The notes under the pieces: model-generated | Database searches by the model: none | Seen by the model: the letters and a program-made list of their open reading frames with translations, nothing else | Told to the model about the DNA's origin: nothing | DNA from: Pseudoduganella violaceinigra DSM 15887 | GTDB lineage: Bacteria; Pseudomonadota; Gammaproteobacteria; Burkholderiales; Burkholderiaceae_D | NCBI RefSeq assembly: GCF_000425385.1 | Contig: NZ_KE384362.1 | Location: forward strand, 4,713 to 68,712 | Length of the DNA stretch: 64,000 nucleotides | Reading direction: 5' to 3' | Program-made: the position numbers and the translations under genes | Shown here: positions 1 to 11,200 of the stretch, in pieces | Numbering within the stretch: the stretch's first letter is position 1 | Layout of the letters: every line of letters starts with the position of its first letter

Positions 1-3000
1 GCCGTCGCGCGTGGTGCTGGTCACGCGGTTCAGCTTGTCGTAAACATGCGTGGTGGCGATGCCGCGCTTGTCGGTTTCCTTGGTCTTGTTGCCGTTGTCG
101 TCATACTCGAACTTCAGCACCTGGTTCAGCGCGTCGGTCACCAGTACCGGACGGTTCAGGGCGTCGTACTGGGTGGTGGTGCTGTGGCTGAGCGGGTCGG
201 TTTCCCTGGTCTTGTTGCCAACCTTGTCGTACTCGAAGACGTGGGTGTAGCCCTTGGCGTCCTTGCTCAGGATTACGCGGTTGAGCTTGTCGTACTCATA
301 GGTCGTCTTGTTGCCGCGGCCGTCCGTCAGGCCGGTGCGGTTGCCCATCAGGTCGACCTCGAAGACCAGGTCGCGCCCTTCCGGCTGGTGGCTGGCCTTC
401 AGCTGGCCCAGCGCATTGTAGTCGTGCGTGGTGGCGTTGCCGTTGGCGTCGGTCTGGGACAGCACGTTGCCGTCGGCATCGTAATCCCAGGCGCCAAGCT
501 TGCCCAGCTTGTCGTAGCTGGCGGTACGGCGGTCCAGCTTGTCGTAGGTGTGGCTGATCGCGTTGCCGTTCGGCTCGGTCTGGCCCACCAGGTTGCCCAG
601 CCCATCGTAGCGGAAGGTCGTCACGTAGCCTTCGGCGTCCTTCAGGTCGATCTTGCGGTTCAGCTCGTCATAGCTGTACAGCGTCACGCTCAGGCGCGGG
701 TCAACCACCTTGATCAGGTTGCCTACCTTGTCATAGTCGCTGGTCGTGACCTTGCCGTCCGCGTCGATGCGGTTGATCAGGCGGTTGCCGGCGTCATACT
801 CGAACTTGGTGGCGTTGCCGCGCGCATCCGTTTCGCGGGTGCGATTGCCGTTCTTGTCGTAGGCGTAGCCCAGGCTGCCGATCGGGCGGGTCACCGTCAC
901 CAGGCGGTTCATCGCATCGTAGCTATTGCTGGTGGTGCGGCCTTCCGGGTCGGTGGTGGACAGCAGGTTGCCGACGTTGTCGCGCTCCATGGTCCAGCTG
1001 CCGCCGGCGGCGTCCGTCGTGCCGGTGCGGAAGCCCAGCGCATCGTAAGCATGGGTGGTGGTGCGGCCCAGGCCGTCCTTTTCGCTGGTCACATGGCCCA
1101 CGCCGTCGTAGCCGTAGGTGGTCTCGCGGCCCAGCGGCTCGGTGCGCAGGGTCAGGCGGTTGGCCGCGTCATAGGCGAACGTGGTCTTGTTGCCGCGGTA
1201 ATCGGTTTCCCATGTCTTGTTGCCGACATCGTCATAGCCCATGGTCTTGCTGCTGCCATCGGCGCGGGTTTCCTTCACCGGATGGTCGTGCGGCGAGTAT
1301 TCCCAGGTGGTGCTATTGCCCTCTTCGTCCTTTTCGCTCAGCTTGTTGCCGACTTTGTCGTAGGTGAAGGTGCTGACACCGCCCTTGGCGTTGGTGCGGC
1401 TGGTGATGCGGTCCAGCAGGTCGACTTCGTAGGTGGTGCCGTGGCCCAGTGCGTCGGTCTTGCGGATCACCTGGCCGCGCTCGTTCAGGTCCATCAAGGT
1501 CGTGGCGCCGAGCGGATCGGTGACGCCAACCAGGTTGCCCTTGGCATCGTAGCGGTAGGTAGTGGCGCCGCCGCGTGCGTCCACCGACGACAGCAGGTCG
1601 CCGGCGTCGCTATAGCTCTTGGTGATCTTGCCACCGTCGGGGTTGTCGATGGTGATCAGATTGCCCTTGTTATCACGGCCGAATTTGGTCGTGTGCTGGT
1701 TGCGGTCGGTCTCTTCCAGCAGCTTGTCCTTGATGTACGGGCGCTGGGTCTGGATCAGGTAGCTGCGCTTGATCGCCTTGCCGCCTACGGTTTCGCTCGC
1801 CAGGTTGCCGGCCGCGTCGTACGCGAATATGGTCTCGATGCCGCGCGGGTCGACTTTGCTCAGCATCTGGATGTCGTCGGTCGCCCAGGTCATGCTGGTG
1901 GTACCGGCGCCGTCGATGATTTTCAGCGGCGAACCGAACGGGTTCAGCTCATAGTCGGTCGTCTTGCCGTTCTGGTTGGTGACGGTGGTCTTGGTGAAAT
2001 TGCCGATCTCGTAGTCGAAGCGGATCGGGCCGGTTGGCGTGACCACCTTGCTGACCACGGTCTGCGGTACGGCGAACGGCATGCCACCGTTTGGCAAATT
2101 CAGCTTCAGTTCGTAAGGCGTGTACTCGTAAGTGGTCTTGCGGCCATTCGGGTCGGTATAGCCGATCAGCTGGTTGCGCTCGTTGAAGTCCGGGGAGTTG
2201 ACCTTGTAGTCGAAACCTTCGCTGCGGCCGTTGCCGCTGGCCTGGACCAGGTTGCCGAAGTCGTCATACTTGAAGTCCATTGCAACGCCGGGGCCGCTGA
2301 CGGCGCGCAGCAAGGCGCGTTTTTCGCTCCATCCACGGCGTGTCACAACTGCGTCCGCATAGTCGAACTTGAGCATGCGGCCATCGTTGGCGGTGACCGT
2401 CTTCAGCAGCGGCGCCGGACGGGCTTGCATGTCGTAGGTCAGCGTCAGCGCGTTGCCGTTGCTGTCCTTCACCGACATCAGTTTCCATTGGTTGCGTTCA
2501 TCGACAAAGCCGTAGTGGTATTGCGTGCCGTCCTTGCTGAAGAAGTCGAAATCGTTGCCGTCGCGCACCAGCGTCGAGTGGTAGCCCTTGGCAGGGGTCA
2601 GGCCGCCCTTGGCGTCCGGGAAGAAGACCACGTTGCCGCTGTCGCCGCCGCTGACCACCACGTTGCCGCAGCGGTTGATGTGCACGCCGGAGTCCCAGTT
2701 GTGGCCCCAGTTCATGCCCATAGGACCCAGCTGGCCGTTCACGCCCGTGCTGTAGGTCGGCTGGAAGCGCATGGACGGGCCGCGGCCCGGCTCGGAGAGC
2801 GGATATGGCTGCACCGTCAACGTGCCATCGCGCACTTTGACACCGTGCACCAGCACCTGCCCTACCGGCAGCGGATTACTGCGCTGGAATTGCGAACCAA
2901 AACCGGACTGGGTGCTGTCGGTCAGGCCAGGGTCGGCGGCACTGACCGCACTGAGCGTCATCAGGAAATCGCCGGTGCCGATCTCGCCCGCCGGCAAAGG

Positions 3001-6000
3001 CAGGTCAAAGTCGCCCGCCTCGTAGGATTTGTTTGCGAACAGGCTGCGCTTGGCGCCCACCGGCTTGCCGTCCACGCCAAGCGACTGGATTTCCAGCTTG
3101 GCCACGACCGGGGAATTGAAGCCAAAGGTGGTCGTGCCGTTGATGTCGCAGCTGCGGTTGTTGATTTCGTCGACTTCCAGGCTCGGCGAAGTCGCGTGCA
3201 GGTGGGAAATCAAGCGCGGCCGGGTCGGCAGCGTCACACGCTCGGAACGCAACTCCACCTTCGAGTCGCGGTTCAACACGAGCTGCGCCTGATAGACCTT
3301 GCCGGGTTCGAACGCCATCCCGCGCGGGACCAGCGCCTTGCCTTTGCCGTCGACCACGGCAGCCCTGATCACGCCGACCATGGTGTTGTTTTCGTACAGG
3401 TCCACATCGACTTCCGTGGTCCGGTACTCGCGCGGCGCCACCTCGAATTCAATGCTCAGCGGCTTTTCGCTGCGATTGCGATTGTCTAGCGCGATCTGTC
3501 CTTGGGCATCTTTGGGCGTCACATCGGTGATTTTCGGCTGGACCGAAAATACCGTGGTCCAGGAAGGCGTCGTGTTATAGAGCCCAATCCTGGTCATGCT
3601 CAGGGCGTTGTTCGAAATGATCGGGTATTCGACCACCATGCTGGCGTCGCCGTTCACCCGGTTGAGGGCGGGCGACGGACCCACGGTGACTTTCGTTTCG
3701 TAGAGGCCTTTGCCCACGTGCGTGGTGCCGTTGGACATACCGCCATTGCTGACAGTAAAGACCACATTGTCCGCATCCTGGCGCTCGTGCTTGACGAACG
3801 GGAAGGTGTACAGGATGGGTTTTCCGCCGCTGCTGCGCACTTCCCAGTTGTATTGGGCGTGCATCACCGTCGCGGTGACCGGCTGCTTGTATTCCTTGCC
3901 AGGCAAGGCGGCGCTGATCCAGTTGCCGTTGTTGTCGGTAATTCCGCCTTCGACAATGACGGAGATCCAGCCGAAGTGGCTTCCCACCTCCCGCTCGCCG
4001 CAGCTTAAGGCGCCTTTATATGTTGCCGTCTGCTTGACGCCGGCGGCGCTGGCCGTCACCACGTTCAAGCCCGCCGCGTCGTTCGACAGGATCACGCCGA
4101 GCGCGACCGTGCCGTCGCTGACGGTGCTCAAATTGATGCTCGGCTTGCCGCATTCGCCCAGAACCGGGCTGGAGACGTCGCAGCGCTCAGGGCCGGTGAA
4201 GGCGCCGTTGAAGAGCGCGCCGGGCCTGAAATACTTGTCCGCCTGATCCGATTCGCAGACGCGCACCGAATCCATGCGGGCCGACACGTCGATATTGGCC
4301 AGCGGGTTGCCGAACTGGTCCGCCGCCTTGATCCCGAGGGTGTCGCCCCACAGGGCCGGCATGCCGAATTCCACCGGCGCGCTGGTGCGAACCAGCTGGG
4401 TCAACTTGTCGGGGCGTGCCGTCGCGTCGAACGGCACGTCGATGTGGACTGCGCCGCGTTCCGACGCCACCTCGGCATACACCAGGTGCTGGGAGACGCG
4501 GGTCGTTGTTTGATCGTCCGGGTTAATGTAGGTGTAGTACGCGTTGTCGGCGGTATTCTGGCCCAGCGTCAACTGAACCGAGGCAATACCGGACGCATTG
4601 GTCAGCACGGTCGTGGAAGATTGACCGCCCACGGTGCCGCCGCCGGCGCCCACGCGGAACGTCACGGCCGCGCCCACCACCGGTATGCCGTCGGCATCCA
4701 GGGCCGCCACCGACAAGGGCTGGTCGAGCACCTGGCCCGCCGTACCCGTCTGGCCATCGCCGACGCCAAGCTTGAGCAAGGTGCGTACTGCGCTGGCATC
4801 GGCATTGGCATCGTGGCCATTCTGCGCCGCGAGTACCGCGGCCAGGAAGGACAGGGTCCAGGCTTTCGGTTCGGTGGCGGTGGCACCGCCATGGATGCCG
4901 CCGGACAGGAAGTAGCCGCTGGCGCCGCTGGCATGGTCGATCGCGCGCCAGCCGGAGCCGCTCCAGCCGGCCACGTTCAAGGGCCCGGACGGGATGTCAA
5001 TGCGGTAGCCAAGGCGTGCCAGGTTGCGCACGCTGTCCTTGACCGCTTCCGTATGGCTGGTGGCATCGAGCTGCGCCAGGTTGGAATTGTCCAGGCGTAG
5101 CAGCGCGACTTTCCTGGCTTTGGCTTGCGCCAGCACCTGGTCCGCCGAAACGGCGTCCACGCTGAATTGGCGGCCGGGGACCGCCGCCTCCAACGAAGAG
5201 CCGTGCAGGCCGGACAGTTGAAGGAAATCGCGCGCGCCGCTGCCCACCGCATCGACCGGGTGCGACAGCGCGTCCATCGTCACACCCTTCCACTCCAGGG
5301 TGTAAGGCGTCTGGCCGTGGTAGAGCGTATCGAAACGATCGGTCACGATCAGCAGCGATGGCACGGGACGCACGGCGCGTGCGCCAGCCAGGGCGGCCAG
5401 TTGGTCTTCACCTTGCGTCCAGGCACGGGCATATGCCACGCCCACCCCGTCCAACAGCCGCATGGCCTGGCTATCGGCGTCGCCAGCTTCGGCGGTGCCC
5501 GGCCGTGTGACGGCGTTGCCGGCCATCACCAGCACCTGGTTACCGCCTGTTGCCAGAGTCTGCGTCACGCGCTGGCTACCGAATGGGCCGGCGAACTCCA
5601 CATCGAGTTTCAGGTCGCTGCCTGCGGACAGGCCCTCACTGGCGCGTGCCAGCACGTGGCCGCCCAGGGCCAGTTGCGGACGCAGCTTGATCAGGTAAAG
5701 CGGCACCGCATCCTGGCCGCCCATCAGCAGGCTGAGGCGGTGGTCCTCCAGCGATGCCGGCTGATAGGTCAGCGACACACGCTGGTTCAGGGCCTGGTAC
5801 AGCGGCAGGTCGGTGGCCAGCACGGTACGGCCGGCGCTGGCCAGCTTGATCCTGGCCTTGACGATATAGGCGTCGCCGAGCCGGGCCTCTTCGGATGTTA
5901 CGGCGACAACAGTGTAAGGCAGCGAATTGGGAAGCAAGCTCAGGTTCAGGGGCACCAGGGTCTGGCGGCCCAGTGCAGCGTCAAAGTCGGCGGCCGCGCC

Positions 6001-7350
6001 GCTGCGGGACTGCAGCAGGTCGGTGCCGCGGCGCTTGACGAATTCGGCGAAGGACTCGCTGCCCGGTTTGGCCAGATAGGCCTCCTGCAGCGCGGCAGCG
6101 CCGCCCAGGTCCGTCAGGCTCAGGCCATTCGCGCTCCAGCTGCTGGCCTTATAAGACGGGTCGAGCGGGATCCAGGTCTTGCCGGAGGCATCGACCATGG
6201 CGCCGCGGTAGTTGGTATACGGCACACGCGCCGTCACCCAGGTATGTTCCAGCGCCACCGCAACCTGCTTGCCGCCGCGCGCCACACCGCTGAAGGCCAC
6301 GCCGGCCTTGGCCAATGCCGCCGGCACCTGGGCCGGGTCCGGCAGGCCCAGGTCCTGGGCCACTTTTTCCAGCGGCAGTTCGATCACGCCGTGTACATAA
6401 CGGGTGGGCAGCGAAGCGGCGCGCAGCAGCGCCACCAGCAGCGCGGCCTGGTCGACGTCATTGCCGCTGCCGCTGCGCAGGGTGCCAACGGCGCCCTGCA
6501 CTGCGCCCGCGTACCAGGTGGTTTTCGTGTTGTTGCGAACGTATTCGTAAATGCGCACGTAATCGTTGCCCAGCTCCTCGGCCTTGGCAACGATCTCCTG
6601 CGACAGCGCGCCTTCCGGGGCGGCGGCACTGTCTTCCGGCGCACCTGCCGCGTCGGCCTGGCTGGCATATGCGGGAGTGACCACGGGCGCCAGGATCGGC
6701 GCCCGGCTGGCCAGATTCAGGCCGCCCACAGGCAGGTTCAGGGCGTGCAGGACATTGTCGCTGGTCTTCTTCGGCGCTGCGGCCTGCAGCAGTGCCAGCG
6801 CTTCAGCGATAGCTTTGCCGTTGTCTTTTGGTGCTTCCCTGGCGGCACTCTTGTCCGCGGATTGCTTCGGTGCCAGCAACGGGTCGAGCAGTTTCACTAC
6901 CTGCTCCCGGCGGGCCTTCAGGGTGTCCGATACGCCGCGCTGCGCCGCCACGTAGGCAGAACCCTCTTCACTGCCTGCCAGCTTGCTTTCCACACTGCGG
7001 TGGCGCGCGGCCATCAGCAGCGCCGCACCTTGCCATTCGCGGTAGGCGGCTGCCGCCGCTTCCGGGCTGCCCTTGCCTTTCCAGCTTTGCAGGGCGGAAG
7101 CCAGGTTGGCTTCGGCGCCTTGCAGCTGGCGCAGGGTGGCGGCGCGGTCCAGGCGCGGGCTGCCTGTTGATGGATGGGCCTGCAGGTATTGGCCGATCAT
7201 GGCGGAGGCATCCCCGCCGGCGGCGATCCGGTCGACGATCTTGCGTTCAGCCGCCTTTTGGTCCTGCGCCGTGGCGCCGGTTGCGGTGAAGATTGCCAGC
7301 ACGGCGGCCACGGTGGCGCGCCAATTCAAGCTGCATTTCATACTTTGCAT
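1..7350 (-). CDS. Rhs/YD-repeat protein with transglutaminase-like domain (C-terminus beyond left edge)
   Basis: The minus frame is open from ATG at 7350 (or the in-frame ATG at 7341, nine bases after a GGA) to the window edge: 2450 codons with the C-terminus missing. Reading in order: a Sec signal peptide ending about residue 28; an Ala/Lys-rich helical stretch; a transglutaminase-like core at about residues 250-400 containing LLVALLRAASLPTRYVHG and EHTWV...WIPLDPSYK; a Big-1/Ig-like module near residue 860-930; an Rhs core region (about 1520) and then tandem YD repeats (GNxxTTxxYDxxGN type) to the edge. In the transglutaminase-like core the position normally Cys is Asp, so it is probably non-catalytic. 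There is no PAAR domain, so type VI delivery is unlikely. It is the last visible gene of the 27.4 kb operon. Any C-terminal toxin or variable tip would lie left of the window. The family call is secure; the role (surface or extracellular shell protein) is inference. Confidence 0.9.
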   Translation of the reverse strand, partial: MQSMKCSLNWRATVAAVLAIFTATGATAQDQKAAERKIVDRIAAGGDASAMIGQYLQAHPSTGSPRLDRAATLRQLQGAEANLASALQSWKGKGSPEAAAAAYREWQGAALLMAARHRSVESKLAGSEEGSAYVAAQRGVSDTLKARREQVVKLLDPLLAPKQSADKSAAREAPKDNGKAIAEALALLQAAAPKKTSDNVLHALNLPVGGLNLASRAPILAPVVTPAYASQADAAGAPEDSAAAPEGALSQEIVAKAEELGNDYVRIYEYVRNNTKTTWYAGAVQGAVGTLRSGSGNDVDQAALLVALLRAASLPTRYVHGVIELPLEKVAQDLGLPDPAQVPAALAKAGVAFSGVARGGKQVAVALEHTWVTARVPYTNYRGAMVDASGKTWIPLDPSYKASSWSANGLSLTDLGGAAALQEAYLAKPGSESFAEFVKRRGTDLLQSRSGAAADFDAALGRQTLVPLNLSLLPNSLPYTVVAVTSEEARLGDAYIVKARIKLASAGRTVLATDLPLYQALNQRVSLTYQPASLEDHRLSLLMGGQDAVPLYLIKLRPQLALGGHVLARASEGLSAGSDLKLDVEFAGPFGSQRVTQTLATGGNQVLVMAGNAVTRPGTAEAGDADSQAMRLLDGVGVAYARAWTQGEDQLAALAGARAVRPVPSLLIVTDRFDTLYHGQTPYTLEWKGVTMDALSHPVDAVGSGARDFLQLSGLHGSSLEAAVPGRQFSVDAVSADQVLAQAKARKVALLRLDNSNLAQLDATSHTEAVKDSVRNLARLGYRIDIPSGPLNVAGWSGSGWRAIDHASGASGYFLSGGIHGGATATEPKAWTLSFLAAVLAAQNGHDANADASAVRTLLKLGVGDGQTGTAGQVLDQPLSVAALDADGIPVVGAAVTFRVGAGGGTVGGQSSTTVLTNASGIASVQLTLGQNTADNAYYTYINPDDQTTTRVSQHLVYAEVASERGAVHIDVPFDATARPDKLTQLVRTSAPVEFGMPALWGDTLGIKAADQFGNPLANIDVSARMDSVRVCESDQADKYFRPGALFNGAFTGPERCDVSSPVLGECGKPSINLSTVSDGTVALGVILSNDAAGLNVVTASAAGVKQTATYKGALSCGEREVGSHFGWISVIVEGGITDNNGNWISAALPGKEYKQPVTATVMHAQYNWEVRSSGGKPILYTFPFVKHERQDADNVVFTVSNGGMSNGTTHVGKGLYETKVTVGPSPALNRVNGDASMVVEYPIISNNALSMTRIGLYNTTPSWTTVFSVQPKITDVTPKDAQGQIALDNRNRSEKPLSIEFEVAPREYRTTEVDVDLYENNTMVGVIRAAVVDGKGKALVPRGMAFEPGKVYQAQLVLNRDSKVELRSERVTLPTRPRLISHLHATSPSLEVDEINNRSCDINGTTTFGFNSPVVAKLEIQSLGVDGKPVGAKRSLFANKSYEAGDFDLPLPAGEIGTGDFLMTLSAVSAADPGLTDSTQSGFGSQFQRSNPLPVGQVLVHGVKVRDGTLTVQPYPLSEPGRGPSMRFQPTYSTGVNGQLGPMGMNWGHNWDSGVHINRCGNVVVSGGDSGNVVFFPDAKGGLTPAKGYHSTLVRDGNDFDFFSKDGTQYHYGFVDERNQWKLMSVKDSNGNALTLTYDMQARPAPLLKTVTANDGRMLKFDYADAVVTRRGWSEKRALLRAVSGPGVAMDFKYDDFGNLVQASGNGRSEGFDYKVNSPDFNERNQLIGYTDPNGRKTTYEYTPYELKLNLPNGGMPFAVPQTVVSKVVTPTGPIRFDYEIGNFTKTTVTNQNGKTTDYELNPFGSPLKIIDGAGTTSMTWATDDIQMLSKVDPRGIETIFAYDAAGNLASETVGGKAIKRSYLIQTQRPYIKDKLLEETDRNQHTTKFGRDNKGNLITIDNPDGGKITKSYSDAGDLLSSVDARGGATTYRYDAKGNLVGVTDPLGATTLMDLNERGQVIRKTDALGHGTTYEVDLLDRITSRTNAKGGVSTFTYDKVGNKLSEKDEEGNSTTWEYSPHDHPVKETRADGSSKTMGYDDVGNKTWETDYRGNKTTFAYDAANRLTLRTEPLGRETTYGYDGVGHVTSEKDGLGRTTTHAYDALGFRTGTTDAAGGSWTMERDNVGNLLSTTDPEGRTTSNSYDAMNRLVTVTRPIGSLGYAYDKNGNRTRETDARGNATKFEYDAGNRLINRIDADGKVTTSDYDKVGNLIKVVDPRLSVTLYSYDELNRKIDLKDAEGYVTTFRYDGLGNLVGQTEPNGNAISHTYDKLDRRTASYDKLGKLGAWDYDADGNVLSQTDANGNATTHDYNALGQLKASHQPEGRDLVFEVDLMGNRTGLTDGRGNKTTYEYDKLNRVILSKDAKGYTHVFEYDKVGNKTRETDPLSHSTTTQYDALNRPVLVTDALNQVLKFEYDDNGNKTKETDKRGIATTHVYDKLNRVTSTTRDG

Positions 7351-7398
7351 TCCAGTGTGGTGTTGCTTAGGTGTTTATTCTTGTGTTCTTTGGGCCCA

Positions 7399-8244
7399 TC
7401 AAGGCCCTGGGGTGAACGGCGCCTGGGCGATTTCCGCCGGGCCGATCCAGCTGGCCGCAAACACGGAGCCCTCTACCCTGCCGGCGTTGCCCTTGACGCA
7501 AGCTTGTGGCGCCAGCAGCGTGCCCCAGACGGTGCCGCCAGGTAGCGTCAGCACATCGGTGTCGTACAAGTTGTACAGCACGCGCGCCTGGATCGCCTGC
7601 AGCGGCGCATGGTTCCAGCCAATGACGACCTGGCGCTGCGCATCGCCACCGACATTCAGCACAAGCCAAGCGCCCGGTTTAATGTTCGACAACACCAGGG
7701 TCTTGCCGCTGGCGACCTGCATCGCCTGCAAGTTGAATACTTCCATTGCGGCGCCACTGCCCGTCAAGGTGATAGTGCTGGTCGACTGGATGGTCTTGCC
7801 GGTGGCGGCCCGCCCTTTCAGACTGGCCGACAGCATGTCCAGCCAGGCGATTTCGGCCGGAAAATCGAGCACCGCCGCGTCCTGACGCAGGTCGAGACTG
7901 GCGGAGGCGCTTTTGATGCCCGCGCCCACTGTGCCATACCCTTTTCGTCCGCTACTGCTCCAGATGTCGCCAGCGGTATAGGCGGTTACATTGCGGCGCA
8001 CCACCAGACTGGGCCCGGCGTCGTCGCTGGCGGGCAGGTTGCGGCCAACCTCCAGTTGCGCCGCATCCAGGTTGCGCCCCACCGCCAGGCGGCCTTCCAC
8101 CTTTTTCAGGCCGCTGGCGTCGCCGTAGAAGAAGCCGGCATAGCGCCCGGCTGCTCCCAGGTCGAGCTCCTGCGCCAGACCGGGTCCAGCCCAGGCCAAC
8201 CCGAGCGCCAATACCACCATGCTTGTTGCCATGCTACGTTTCAT
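7399..8244 (-). CDS. choice-of-anchor A family secreted protein
   Basis: About 281 residues from ATG 8244, which has GGAGAG seven bases upstream; the open frame extends to an alternative GTG at 8262 overlapping the previous stop, but the SD favours 8244. A Sec signal peptide (MKRSMATSMVVLALGLAWAG) is followed by a choice-of-anchor A domain. It begins LGAAGRYAGFFYGDASG and has the typical EGRLAVGRN segment, a KTLVLSNIKPGAW segment and the terminal GTLLAPQACVK...GSVFAASW motif. Members of this family are exported and often carry a variable C-terminal anchor; here the protein ends straight after the domain, with no LPXTG, PEP-CTERM or TM tail. It sits 14 bases after the giant gene and 48 bases before the Rhs gene, so co-expression is likely. 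A role in assembly or adhesion of the neighbouring giant proteins is inference. Confidence 0.8.
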   Translation of the reverse strand: MKRSMATSMVVLALGLAWAGPGLAQELDLGAAGRYAGFFYGDASGLKKVEGRLAVGRNLDAAQLEVGRNLPASDDAGPSLVVRRNVTAYTAGDIWSSSGRKGYGTVGAGIKSASASLDLRQDAAVLDFPAEIAWLDMLSASLKGRAATGKTIQSTSTITLTGSGAAMEVFNLQAMQVASGKTLVLSNIKPGAWLVLNVGGDAQRQVVIGWNHAPLQAIQARVLYNLYDTDVLTLPGGTVWGTLLAPQACVKGNAGRVEGSVFAASWIGPAEIAQAPFTPGP

Positions 8245-8258
8245 TCCTAATCTCTCCA

Positions 8259-11200
8259 TCACATGCGGCGCTCGATCGCGCGCATCAGGCGCGCCAGAGC
8301 TTGCTGAACCGTGCCTGCGTCGTCGCTCAACTGCTCCAGCCTTGCCTGGGCGGTTGCCGCTTCGCGCAGCGCCCGCTCATAGTTGCCGGCAACCGCCGAG
8401 GCGCGGGCGCGCACCAGCCAGCCAGCCGCATCGGACTTGGCGCCGCCGTCCGGCAGCACAGCCAGCGTGTCCGCGGCCGCACGGCCAAGGGCATCCAGGT
8501 CGGCTACCTGCAGGCTGACATCCTGGCTGTTCAACAGCGTATTGCTGCCGCCGACTGCGGTGCTCACGCTGTAATGCAGCTGGTAATTGCCGCTTGCCTG
8601 CGGAGCCTGCAAACGCAGGTCCAGCTGGGCATCGGCACCGCCGTCGAGCGTCAACTGCCACGTCACCAGGTCGCCATTGGCGCCCGCCGTGACTTGGCCG
8701 GCAGGCTTGCTCTCGAGCAGCTTGGCGCCGGCCGGCAACTGGGCCGACACGGTCACGCTGGCGCGCTGCCCGCTGTTATGCAGGCTGGTGCGCCGCACCA
8801 GGACGTCGCCGGCCACCATTGGCCCGGCTTGTTCGGGCGCTTGGTTCAGCCAGCCGAAGCTGTTGCGTGCCATCGCCTGCCAGGCCGGATCGGCGCCTTG
8901 GGCGGTGCAGCTGGCTTCAAAGTCGAAGCCGAACAGCAGCGTACGGCCGCTGCCGTACTTCCCGCTCAGGACGGCCGCATCCGCGCCGCTGGTCGAGCCT
9001 GGCGCAGGACACACTTGCACCTCCGGACCGGCAACCGGCGCCGCCGTGCCGCAGGCGTCGTCGTCCCAGGCGACCGACTGGTTGGCATCACGCTGGAACA
9101 AGCCCTCGGCAGTTGCCGCGCTACGGCCCTGCAGCGTGAAGATATCGCCCAGCACGGACAGCGATCCGCTGCCCAGCAACGGGCTATGAAAACTCAGCTT
9201 CGGCCTTGCAGTGCCATTGAACCTGCCGCTGTACTGCATCCCCAGCAGGCCGTCCAAGGCCAGGTCCGACTGGCGCAGATCGTGCAAGCCGTCCGCCACC
9301 AGGGATTCTCCGAGGTAGAGCCCATTGCGCAGTTCCGACGTCAGCGGTTGACGCAGCTTGGTCGCGCCGCCGCTGATCCAGTAGCCGGAATAGGCACCGC
9401 TACGCAGTTCGCGCGCAAAGTCGGTTTCCTTGACCACGGTCTTGTGCGGCACGCCCAAGCCATCGAGGAACTGGTCAATGGTTTTGGCGCGGTTGGTGTC
9501 GCACAGGAGCAAGGAAGTGGCCGTGTCGACCGTCAGCGGCTGCGCGCCGCAGCGGCCCAAGCCGGCCGAGGCGCTGCGTTTGCACATCGACAGCACCAAT
9601 ACGCGGTCCAGGCCGGCTGCGCTTTGCTGCACGTTGAGCACAGGTAAAGGCTCGACCGCAGTAAAGCTTGCCTGAGCCAGTTGACTGCTGCGCCCGCCCG
9701 CCGTTGCCGACAGCGTTGCCAGGTAGCTGGCACCGGCCGGTCCCGGCACAGTCCAGCCGCGGCCCAGGTTCCAGCTGGCATGCGCCGCCAGATCCACGGT
9801 ATCGATCGACTGGAACACCAGGGCGCCGGTGCTGCTGTTGGCGATCACCAGCTCGATGCGCGTGCCCGGCGCCGGCACGGCGCCATTGCGCACCGTGCCG
9901 GACAAGGCCACCGTCGCGCCCACTTCGGCACGGGCCGGACTCGCGTCCAGTGTGCCACTCAGCTCAGGCGCCGCCGACACCAGCGTGAAGCTGATGCTGC
10001 GCACGGCCGAGTTGCCGGCTTGGTCGCGCGCCGTCACCTGCAGCGTGTGCAGGCCCGGCGCCGCTACCGGCGTACCGCTGGCGAAGGCGGCATTATCCAG
10101 CGTGATGGTCACGTTGGCCAGGTGCGCATCCGTTGCGCTGGCCACCGGCGTCACGGCGGCGTTGTAGCGGCCGCCCTCCTCGATGCCGCTGACGCTGAGC
10201 ACCGGCGCGGTGTTGTCCACCACCAGCTTCAGCACGGCCTCGGGACTGACATTGCCGAAGCTGTCCGTTGCGCGCGCGCGGAAGCTGTGCTGGCCATCGG
10301 CCAGGTCTTGCAGCTGCCAGCCATACAGGGCTTGTTGAAGGTTCCGCGGCTGCATGGCACGCCATGGGCTATCGTCGACGGCCACTTCCACGCTGGCCAC
10401 TTGCGATTCGCGGTCGGTGGCCTGCGCCACCACGACAGCGTCCGCACCGCCAATCACGCTACCGGGACTTGGAGTAGCCCATGCCAGCACCGGCGCCACG
10501 CGGTCGATGACGCGCAAGCTTGCGCGTTGCAGCGTCACTTGCTTCCCGTCCAGGGACGCCTGCAGTGTCACCTGCAGCGTCGTCAGCGGCCAGCCGGACA
10601 CCTCGAAGCCAGCCTCGCCCTGCGCCTTGCCACGGGCCGCGATATCGGCCTGGGCCGGTACGCTGGCCAGCACCGCGCCATTGTCGGCGCGGCTGACCAC
10701 GACCATCACCGGCACACCGGCAAGCGCCGTGGCACCGGCGTTGTTCAGCGTGTAGCGCGCCGCCAGGCGGTCGCCGTTGGCAACGGCTTGCCCACTGAGC
10801 GCGAGCTCACCGGTCACGCTTGCTGTGGCGCTTGCCGCTTTGACCTCGAAAGCGGTTTCCGCAATAGCAAGCTGGCTGTCGCCGGAGCGCACCAGCATGC
10901 GCGCCGTATAGTTGCCGGCAGCAGTAGCGCCGACATTCCATAGCGCGGCCACATTGGCCGAAGCGCCCGGCAACAGCGTGCCAACCGGCTGCGTACCGCT
11001 CCACAGCACGCTGCCGTCCATCGCCAGCACTTGCAGCACGGCCTCGACCTGATCCAGCTGGGCATTGGCGTCGGCCAATTGCACCGTTCCTCCCAGGTTC
11101 ACGTCCTGGCCGTGTACATACTGGCCGCGGTCCACCGCCAGCGTGGCGGCGACCTGGCGTAGCGCCGCGATCCTGAAGTCCGCACTGCCGCGTTGCACAG

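Noticed and set aside
46..3489. 1147-residue plus-strand open frame
   Set aside because: It is the complement of the YD-repeat coding region; its Val/Ala/Gly-repeating translation mirrors the Rhs repeats, and the minus frame gives canonical YD motifs.
5125..7170. Long plus-strand frame of 681 codons
   Set aside because: Shadow of the Rhs N-terminal half; His/Gln/Arg-rich with no motif, while the opposite strand encodes a signal peptide and transglutaminase-like domain.
1..7350. Type VI secretion effector reading of the Rhs protein
   Set aside because: It has a Sec signal peptide, no PAAR domain, and no VgrG, Hcp or adaptor gene nearby.
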